64,000 nucleotides of DNA, from assembly GCF_026151205.1 (NCBI RefSeq), contig NC_087082.1, positions 310,001-374,000 on the forward strand. Direction: 5' to 3'. Positions 56,735-64,000 of this stretch are shown one piece after another (positions within the stretch are counted from its first letter, which is position 1; each line of letters starts with the position of its first letter). The notes under the pieces are model-generated. The model did no database searches. It was not told where the DNA came from and was given only the letters and a program-made list of their open reading frames with translations. The DNA comes from Bolinopsis microptera (lineage: Eukaryota; Ctenophora; Tentaculata; Lobata; Bolinopsidae). The position numbers were made by a program, and so were the translations under genes.

Positions 56735-56748
56735 GTAACCATGGTAAC
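56735..56748. promoter_or_regulatory. Perfect X-box-like palindrome in intron 2
   Basis: GTAACCATGGTAAC fits the RFX X-box consensus exactly and lies 10 bases beyond the exon 2 donor. A regulatory role is only a guess. Confidence 0.25.
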
Positions 56749-56763
56749 AGGAATGTTACTCAC

Positions 56764-56816
56764 GTGTCAGACGCTTTGATCTGGTCCAGAACGATGCTGA
56801 AGTGACTTGCACGTCT
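56764..56816 (-). CDS. TMCC-like gene, exon 2 (short)
   Basis: The 53-base exon encodes RRASHFSIVLDQIKASD plus two bases. It begins in phase 0 after ACTAATACCCACCTAG and ends at a good donor AC|GTGAGT, in the phase exon 3 requires. A CACTAAT branch-point-like word lies a few bases before the acceptor, but the pyrimidine tract is poor. No domain is recognised; the run of hydrophobics (FSIVLDQI) could be a short helix. The support comes from the two-sided phase match. Confidence 0.55.
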
Positions 56817-58137
56817 CTAGGTGGGGTATTAGTGATTTACAACCTGTACCCGGCTAACTTTCTTGTTTTTCAGCATGATTCAAAGCTCAAAGTAAACTTA
56901 AAAGTATTCCAATATCAATGAACTGATTCAAAATAACTTAAGCTCTGTATATTAATGTCATGTAGACACAAACAAACAACAAAGCGCGTCGTGCACACAT
57001 CAGGAATGTAATTGTAGGCGGTATGTACACACATCCTGTATAGCACACATGTATAGCAAGCAGTGCTCAGTAACTGTAGTTACTTTTACAGTAATAATAC
57101 AGTGAGTAATGGTAAATACAGTGAGTAATAGTACATACAGTGAGTCAGTCAACTGAGCATGCATGTCCCTAGTCTAAGCTTACTACACGATACGTTATAA
57201 TATAAAATACTAAACTATGTGATGGGGGGGGGGGGAGGGGGTTAAGGGGCAGTATAGTTTTCTAGTAGTGCTCGTAGCTTGTCGACACTTTTTTAGCAAA
57301 ACATTAGATTTCGACGTCAACAGAAATCATAATGACAAATGACAATACTCAAATTCGTGGAATTTAAACACCCGACTTAACATCTGCTAGTGCCATTACT
57401 AAGAATACATTACTAAGAATACATATCTGGGTTATACCATGGTACCTTTTATTTGGCAGGTAAAATTACACAAATCAGATTAACATATCCTGTTGGACAA
57501 CAGCAAAATCTGCAAAATAAATCAAGTAACATTTTACACAAATGTTATCCGCGCTTACGGGAATTCGTGGGAATGTTTAAATCTGAGCTGGCAGCCAATT
57601 CTTAAGAAAACACCTTGTTTAAAATTATACTGTCAAGTAAAAAGCTCTTATAATAGACATCTGCGTTCATATCAGTCATTATGCAACGAAACGCATTGCT
57701 TCTAAGTTTAAAATGTAGGTCGTTTTAAACTACCTATACCCATCAGGAGATCGTGGCGTGATTTATTAATTTTAGTTTCTAATCTGACAAACTGAAACTA
57801 AAATTATCTAATTCTAAAGGTGTTAAAATTATTGTACAACCATTTGAGGTCCATGTTATATCAAGAAAACCTCGTACAAAATGAACTATGGTAACTATAG
57901 TAACATGCGTGCTTGGTAATCGGAAACATTTCCGACAATATTCACACAGCTATAACAGTTCACAGCTACATATTAAAATAATTGCATACACCCAAAACGT
58001 ACTTTACACACAATATAAACTACACTTGCGGGTAAACAACAATAGGCTCTCAAAGAATGAGATAGGGAACAATAGGCTACAAGTATTATATAAGAGGCCC
58101 GGTATCAGATAAGGGACATCCCAACAAATACCACACT
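56817..58137. other. Intronic sequence, unassigned
   Basis: A G-run at 57222-57237 and AGTAATGGTAAATACAGTG repeats near 57105-57150 are visible. No further exon with a fitting phase was recognised. Confidence 0.35.
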
Positions 58138-58180
58138 GCTCACTGCTCACTGCTCACTGCTCACTGCTCACTGCTCCCTG
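58138..58180. repeat. 7 bp repeat CTCACTG, about six copies
   Basis: A short array of CTCACTG with a final CTCCCTG. Confidence 0.9.
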
Positions 58181-58614
58181 CTGAATTACACTGGGGCCCT
58201 GTAGAGTTTAATGGTTCCGATTACATGGGCTGATCTTAATAACGACTTTAAAACGCGGTCCCTCATTATAACCCCCCCCCCCCCCTCATTACCAACACTA
58301 CAATTCTTTGTAAGCTGCATACTACGACTACAAGCTACATACTGGACTAGCTACAACAGTATATTATCTTAAAACTAAGGAAACGCTTGACAAATAGTTG
58401 GCTGACAATAGTGTTAATAACGCTGTCACACAACGCCAGAATACCGCTACTTGTCACATGACGCCTCATTGCTGGCAGCTTTGCTAAGGACTTTATCTTT
58501 ATAATATGCGGTGTGAAGCACGCTTTTTCGTTATGATCGATTTTGTTTGCTTGATTAAAGAGAGAGTGGTCATTGAGAGAGAGCATGTTGTGAACATTCG
58601 TCATTTCTTTGACG
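58181..58614. other. Intronic sequence, unassigned
   Basis: A C-run lies at 58271-58285. No exon is recognised. Confidence 0.35.
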
Positions 58615-59780
58615 AATATGACCAATTGTGTTGCAGTGTTGTGGCGAATAGGACCAATTGTGTTGCAGTGTTGTGGCGAATAGGACCAATTGTGTTGCAG
58701 TGTTGTGGCGAATAGGACCAATTGTGTTGCAGTGTTGTGGCGAATAGGACCAATTGTGTTGCAGTGTTGTGGCGAATAGGACCAATTGTGTTGCAGTGTT
58801 GTGGCGAATAGGACCAATTGTGTTGCAGTGTTGCGGCGAATAGGACCAATTGTGTTGTTGCAGTGTTATGGCGAATAGGACCAATTGTGTTGCAGTGTTG
58901 TGGCGAATAGGACCAATTGTGTTGTTGCAGTGTTATGGCGAATAGGACCAATTGTGTTGCAGTGTTGTGGCGAATAGGACCAATTGTGTTGCAGTGTTGT
59001 GGCGAATAGGACCAATTGTGTTGCAGTGTTGTGGCGAATAGGACCAATTGTGTTGCAGTGTTGTGGCGAATAGGACCAATTGTGTTGCAGTGTTGTGGCG
59101 AATAGGACCAATTGTGTTGCAGTGTTGCGGCGAATAGGACCAATTGTGTTGTTGCAGTGTTATGGCGAATAGGACCAATTGTGTTGCAGTGTTGTGGCGA
59201 ATAGGACCAATTGTGTTGCAGTGTTGTGGCGAATAGGACCAACTGTGTTGCAGTGTTGTGGCGAATAGGACCAATTGTGTTGTTGCAGTGTTATGGCGAA
59301 TAGGACCAATTGTGTTGCAGTGTTGTGGCGAATAGGACCAATTGTGTTGCAGTGTTGTGGCGAATAGGACCAATTGTGTTGCAGTGTTGTGGCGAATAGG
59401 ACCAATTGTGTTGCAGTGTTGTGGCGAATAGGACCAATTGTGTTGCAGTGTTGTGGCGAATAGGACCAATTGTGTTGCAGTGTTGTGGCGAATAGGACCA
59501 ATTGTGTTGCAGTGTTGTGGCGAATAGGACCAATTGTGTTGCAGTGTTGTGGCGAATAGGACCAATTGTGTTGCAGTGTTGTGGCGAATAGGACCAATTG
59601 TGTTGCAGTGTTGTGGCGAATAGGACCAATTGTGTTGCAGTGTTGTGGCGAATAGGACCAATTGTGTTGCAGTGTTGTGGCGAATAGGACCAATTGTGTT
59701 GCAGTGTTGTGGCGAATAGGACCAATTGTGTTGCAGTGTTGTGGCGAATAGGACCAATTGTGTTGCAGTGTTGTGGTCAT
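58615..59780. repeat. 32 bp minisatellite, about 36 copies
   Basis: The unit contains GAATAGGACCAATTGTGTTG and CAGTGTTGTGGC. A 35 bp variant with an extra GTT and ATGG in place of GTGG recurs at about 58854, 58920, 59148 and 59277, in part in a repeating block, showing higher-order structure. Three-unit periods (96 bp) keep minus-strand frames open; these are not genes. Confidence 0.95.
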
Positions 59781-60191
59781 TGGGACGCGTTGGTAGGTTG
59801 TGGGTTCTATAATATTATATGTATGTTTCAACGAACGTCACAAAAATGCGATGTTATTTTTCAGAAGAATTAGAATGATTTCCCTGTCAAGCTTCGTCAC
59901 AAAGGTGATATGATTGGGTCCCAATCCTCTCTCGCAATAACCACACTAGCAACTAGCATTGATTGTGCGACGTACGTGCTCAGAACTGTTTACTTAGACT
60001 CTACAGTTATAAGTAGGGCTTAAGCTGCCCTAAAGTAGGCAGCTTAGCTAGGAGCTAATATTGTTCCGAAGAGTGACTGAATATCTTACTTACTATCATG
60101 CTATACCACAGTTTCTTATTTAATATGAATGATTAAACACATTCACGTGTCAACAATGAACGCAGTCACATGTACCTCTATGTTGCCTCAC
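59781..60191. other. Intronic sequence, unassigned
   Basis: Unique-looking sequence; no feature recognised. Confidence 0.35.
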
Positions 60192-60565
60192 CTCACTATA
60201 ATCGTACTCTAAAGTATCCTCACTACCCCAACTGTTGATACTCACCTCACTATTATCGTACTCTAAAGTATCCTCACTACCCCAACTGTTGATACTCACC
60301 TCACTATTATCGTACTCTAAAGTATCCTCACTACCCCAACTGTTGATACTCACCTCACTATAATCGTACTCTAAAGTATCCTCACTACCCCAACTGTTGA
60401 TACTCACCTCACTATTATCGTACTCTAAAGTATCCTCACTACCCCAACTGTTGATACTCACCTCACTATTATCGTACTCTAAAGTATCCTCACTACCCCA
60501 ACTGTTGATACTCACCTCACTATTATCGTACTCTAAAGTATCCTCACTACCCCAACTGTTGATAC
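60192..60565 (-). repeat. 54 bp in-frame array with seven splice donors
   Basis: Seven copies of a 54 bp unit (18 codons, VSINSWGSEDTLEYDNSE) extend exon 1. Each unit ends GAG followed by GTGAGT (GTGAGG in the last), so each junction is a possible 5' splice site. Spacing of 54 keeps the frame whichever donor is used. Two units differ by one base (ATTATCG versus ATAATCG, N to Y). Confidence 0.9.
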
Positions 60566-60625
60566 TGGATAGGTCCGGACTAGGGGCTCCAGATCGTGAG
60601 AACTTCTTCTTTACTGCGTCGGGAA
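60516..60625 (-). CDS. TMCC-like gene, exon 1 as found (serine-rich)
   Basis: The exon starts with two bases completing a codon after AAATCACCCCTTCAG and encodes PDAVKKKFSRSGAPSPDLSS then INSWGSEDTLEYDNSE up to the first possible donor (phase 0). With the farthest donor it would reach 60192 and gain 108 residues. The basic patch KKKFSR and following serines are of unknown role. A preceding exon ending in one extra base must exist upstream and was not found, so the true start codon is outside what I can assign. Linkage to exon 2 is supported by phase only. Confidence 0.6.
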
Positions 60626-62334
60626 CTGAAGGGGTGATTTAATAAGTGTGAGGTTGTAATTCTGAGATAAATCATATTTACATGGTGTTTAAATATTTTA
60701 TAGTAGGACAGGAATCAGGATTCAAGAACCAGTGCTATGATCTGATTTGCTCTTCCGTTCATTGCTCGATTTAGGACTAAAATTGTAAATTCTACAAAAC
60801 AGATATACGCGCGCGCGTGGTAAAGTGCGCGGTAATTCGCAGGCCTTGACCACAAATTTATATTCGCGCGTTACAAATACGCAGTTACTGAACTCTTTGA
60901 ATTTAGCAACATTTATTACACTGTCCAGTTCACTGAAGCGTCTATATCAAGTACAAGAGAATGAACCAAGGACTATAACGACCCCCCATAGTCCATACAA
61001 TGGTGTAGCTATTAATTGTGACTTGGGCGATGTTTATTCATATATATCTCATAACTAATTATACTGGACACAAGATAATTTACTATTAAGGGCTCCCGGT
61101 AACCACGCAACCTAATAATTTACCTCCAATATTGTAATTTACCTGCCTGTAATAACTACAAACAAGCACAATTTGCACAGAACTGTTATTATACACTATA
61201 TGTTATATACTGTGTGTAGTGCAGGAAGCAGCCCTGTCAATTACAATTACACATTACTGGCAAGAGTGGTAAAGTCAAGTGAGACTAACTTATTGTTATG
61301 TCACATACGGAGACTGGAAAATGACCAGCTCCCAATCTTTCTGAGCGTATTTTTATTCATGTGATGTAGTGGAAAATGTAATGTAAAATGTCCATATTTT
61401 AAGCGTGAATTAGTTTAGCATTTAACCTGATAAGGTGAGCTGCACAGTAACGGGAAGGGAGTAGTAGTAGGGAGTACTACTACTACTACTAGTGCTACTA
61501 GAGTGTGACATAGTGCAGCTACTATTCAAAGATACTTTTCGTATAATAATGGGTGTGGCTTGGTACAGGTCACCGGCCAATGTTAGATATTCAAATGACG
61601 TGCAGGATTATTAGCATTATGTCGAATACGACCATCTTTAGATGCAACATCACAAGTCACAACATGTTTTCTGAGAACACTTAAGTAACACTTAAGTAAC
61701 ACTTAGTATTAACACTTAAGTATTCGATAGCTCAATTCAAAACAAAAGTATAGCTTATATTCGAACTCTTCAATAGGAACTGCCGCCAGGATGTGAACTG
61801 GCCGGATCGGGTCGAAATAATTCAATCTCATACACAACTATTCAGTAAATGTAATAGTCTTAGTTTATTCGAGGAATAACAATTCGACCAGAGTTAGTTA
61901 TATTTCCTCATTCGAAACAAGGCCGAGGGGGTATAACACAAATTTCAGTACGCTTTAAAAATAACTCACTAGGGAATTGTAATACCTGGAATACCTGAAA
62001 AACACGGTCATTGGTATTTCGCTATTCTGCAGAATAATAACACGCCCGCCCACTTTTCGTATCATTTATATGTTTTAAATATACACATACCAAACTTGCA
62101 AACGTATTATCGTTTCATACATAATATCATGTTATGCCAGTCATAAAAACTGCACATATATAAAGTTTCAGGGAAATACTACCAGTATATTGTATGCAGC
62201 AAGTATTAAGGACAATATATTAGGGTGTAGCAGTGTCGTATTACTGTATGTAACCAGTTAGTAGTGCTCCCTGAGCAACACCTGATAATATACAAGTTTG
62301 TAGCTGCTCATCATTAGTCAGTTAAATTACAGGT
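60626..62334. other. Unassigned sequence upstream of exon 1
   Basis: GCGCGCGTGG at 60810, ACTACT runs near 61460-61500 and AAGTAACACTT repeats near 61683-61720 are visible. The missing 5' exons and promoter of the gene may lie here, but I could not identify them. Confidence 0.35.
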
Positions 62335-62510
62335 AGGTACTGTAACGGTACTGTAACGGTAGTGTAACGACACTGTAACGGTAGTGTAACGACACTGTAA
62401 CAGTACTGTAACGACACTGTAACGGTACTGTAACAGTACTGTAACGGTACTGTAACGACACTGTAACGGTACTGTAACAGTACTGTAACGGTACTGTAAC
62501 GACACTCTAG
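62335..62510. repeat. 11 bp array of CTGTAACGGTA and variants
   Basis: About 16 copies with GGTACTGTAAC, GACACTGTAAC and CAGTACTGTAAC forms in an irregular pattern. Confidence 0.9.
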
Positions 62511-62783
62511 TGGATGTGTGATGTTATGTGAGATAGAGTTACCAGGGAGATGCTGAATCAGGAACAGTGATATTATTACAGTAAACTTAACAGTGAGATT
62601 ATTACAGTAAACTGATAGTAAGTGGTAGTAAGGTTATATTGATTACACGATAATAGTGTAATGGTGGAGACACTACATAATGTATATATAGTAGTATACA
62701 CTACATAATGCGGACAAGTATTCGTGTGCTAGCCTATTATGCAATGAAGAGTGTTGTTCAAATACCATCTCCTGGACCACCAC

Positions 62784-63000
62784 TTAAGGGGGCATATACC
62801 AAAACAGTGGTTTGTGCCGTCCAACCCAAATGACCTCATAGGCAGTTCAGTGACCATCTAGCGCACCGTTTCCACATTTAAAAAAATTATTTGAGGACTA
62901 CCCATTTGTGAATCGAGCATTTCCTGGTTAGTTGGAATTTCGGAAAAAACACCATTTATTTCGTGGAGAGGCTTATAAGATAATCATTTATTGCGGTATC
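62784..63000. mobile_element. TTAA MITE family, left half of a second copy
   Basis: TTAAGGGGGCATATACCAAA at 62784 followed by ACAG, CCAACCCAAATGACC and GAGCATTTCCTGGTT matches in order the TTAA-flanked element at 47130. The right end could not be found before 63270. Confidence 0.5.
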
Positions 63001-63269
63001 GAGTTGAAATTTTGCTCGTGTGTCTATTCAATTCTATTTCAAGGTGTGTGTAAATCTTGTAATTTCGTTTCTAAAAACATCAAAATTAGGCATCAAATTT
63101 AGGCACATTTTTCGTTTTTCATATTTACTGATTTTTCTAAAATTTTGATAGGAATGTGCTAGTGACTTTTTGAAGGCGCGAAATAACTGAATAGTGTGAT
63201 ATCAAACAAACATCAAAAATCTGCCTGAAGTTAGGCAGTTTTTGTCGATTTTTTGGCTATTACTGAACA
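63001..63269. other. Unassigned sequence
   Basis: AT-rich, no gene recognised; it may be the interior of a larger TTAA-family element. Confidence 0.35.
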
Positions 63270-64000
63270 AAATGAGTGAAATATCTGTGACAGTAGAGCT
63301 TTTTGATGGTCATGTGATGAAGCAACTAGAACAAACCGAGTGAAATATCTGACTGACAGTAGAGCGTTTTGACTGTTCCATGTGATGAAGCATGTGAAAC
63401 AAACCTGAGTAAAACATCTGACTGACAGTAGAGCGTTTTGACTGGTCATGTGATGAAGCATGTGAACAAACCTGAGTGAAATATCTGACTGACAGTAGAG
63501 CGTTTTTGACTGGTCATGTGATGAAGCATGTGAACAAACCTGAGTGAAATATCTGACTGACAGTAGAGCGTTTTGACTGGTCATGTGATGAAGCATGTGA
63601 ACAAACCTGAGTGAAATATCTGACTGACAGTGGAGCGTTTTGACTGGTCATGTGATGAAGCATGTGAACAAACCTGAGTGAAATATCTGACTGACAGTGG
63701 AGCGTTTTGACTGGTCATGTGATGAAGCATGTGAACAAACCTGAGTGAAATATCTGACTGACAGTGGAGCGTTTTGACTGGTCATGTGATGAAGCATGTG
63801 AACAAACCTGAGTGAAATATCTGACTGACAGTGGAGCGTTTTGACTGGTCATGTGATGAAGCATGTGAACAAACCTGAGTGAAATATCTGACTGACAGTA
63901 GAGCGTTTTGACTGGTCATGTGATGAAGCATGTGAACAAACCTGAGTGAAATATCTGACTGACAGTAGAGCGTTTTGACTGGTCATGTGATGAAGCATGT
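63270..64000. repeat. 67 bp minisatellite running off the window
   Basis: The unit contains GAGTGAAATATCTGACTGAC and TTGACTGGTCATGTGATGAA. The first two copies are diverged, later ones nearly identical (TAGAGCG versus TGGAGCG). The array continues past the window end. Confidence 0.95.

Larger units (their letters stand above)
44567..60625 (-). other. Seven-exon gene segment, TMCC-like coiled-coil protein
   Basis: Seven minus-strand exons (60516-60625, 56764-56816, 50805-50952, 49335-49413, 46358-46445, 45589-45667, 44567-44709) have AG/GT borders, mutually consistent phases and an open frame of about 233 codons. The coiled coil from the 49.4, 46.4 and 45.6 kb exons lines up by eye with the TMCC1-3/Dementin family core (ILKVTEQI ... 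EYLKL ... LQKKLE pattern): ELIKVKSEIEV, KKYLEVSK, LKSQKHVRELQNKLKKLEE. TMCC proteins are ER-membrane proteins with two C-terminal transmembrane segments; those segments would lie 3' of 44567 and are not seen. The family call rests on memory of the family and is not database-tested. Introns are filled with minisatellites and transposons. Confidence 0.6.

Noticed and set aside
58601-59831. Frames with HNWSYSPQHCNTIGPIRHNTATQ repeats (shortened: QHNWSYSPQHCNTIG)
   Set aside because: A 32 bp unit read three times gives 96 bp, hence open frames; no gene features.
62540-62600. An upstream exon of the TMCC-like gene with donor CTG|GTAACT
   Set aside because: Only a 10-base exon fits the nearest acceptor, and the coding content cannot be judged.

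Overview
This window looks like nuclear DNA of an invertebrate animal. There are no bacterial operons, Shine-Dalgarno sites or CRISPR arrays. It holds spliceosomal exons with matching phases, two classes of non-LTR retrotransposon, a tRNA-derived SINE, mariner-type and other short inverted-repeat transposons, and a very large share of tandem repeats. The restriction-like-endonuclease retrotransposon at 38.4-41.3 kb resembles elements I associate with cnidarians, sponges and molluscs. A marine, perhaps cnidarian, genome is my best guess, but the sequence does not prove it.

Layout. At 1.3-7.1 kb lies a dead APE-type LINE, split by a SINE; its reverse transcriptase part is duplicated in tandem (2131 bp, nearly identical). 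From 8.4 to 16.5 kb there are minisatellites, a purine-only tract and a decayed mariner element. At 17.0-25.6 kb is an 8.5 kb array of a 21 bp unit, followed to about 31.2 kb by sequence full of stretched and dropped homopolymers that looks like unpolished assembly. At 31.4-34.6 kb there are G-runs, small palindromic MITEs and a possible minus-strand terminal exon with a poly(A) signal. A 49 bp satellite fills 34.8-38.4 kb. An RLE-type retrotransposon with one frameshift abuts it (38.4-41.4 kb). At 41.7-43.7 kb are 24 bp and 35 bp arrays.

The one host gene I can reconstruct is on the minus strand, at 44.6-60.6 kb. Seven exons (60.6, 56.8, 50.9, 49.4, 46.4, 45.6, 44.6 kb) join with compatible phases and no stop. 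They encode about 233 residues: an acidic/serine-rich N-terminal part, then a coiled coil that lines up by eye with the TMCC (transmembrane and coiled-coil domain) family. The start codon, the transmembrane end and the stop are not assigned.

The most interesting signal is in this gene. Tandem duplications sit on or beside its splice junctions. The 5' splice site of the 60.6 kb exon occurs seven times in an in-frame 54 bp array. The donor of the 45.6 kb exon is copied about 15 times with poly-C spacers. The same exon has a CTGAT-bearing array next to its acceptor. The donor end of the 49.4 kb exon is duplicated around a GGTAACCA array, and the acceptor of the 44.6 kb exon is duplicated. The large 17-25 kb array also carries GTAAGT once per unit on the minus strand. 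Splice-junction-anchored minisatellite growth is my main hypothesis for follow-up.
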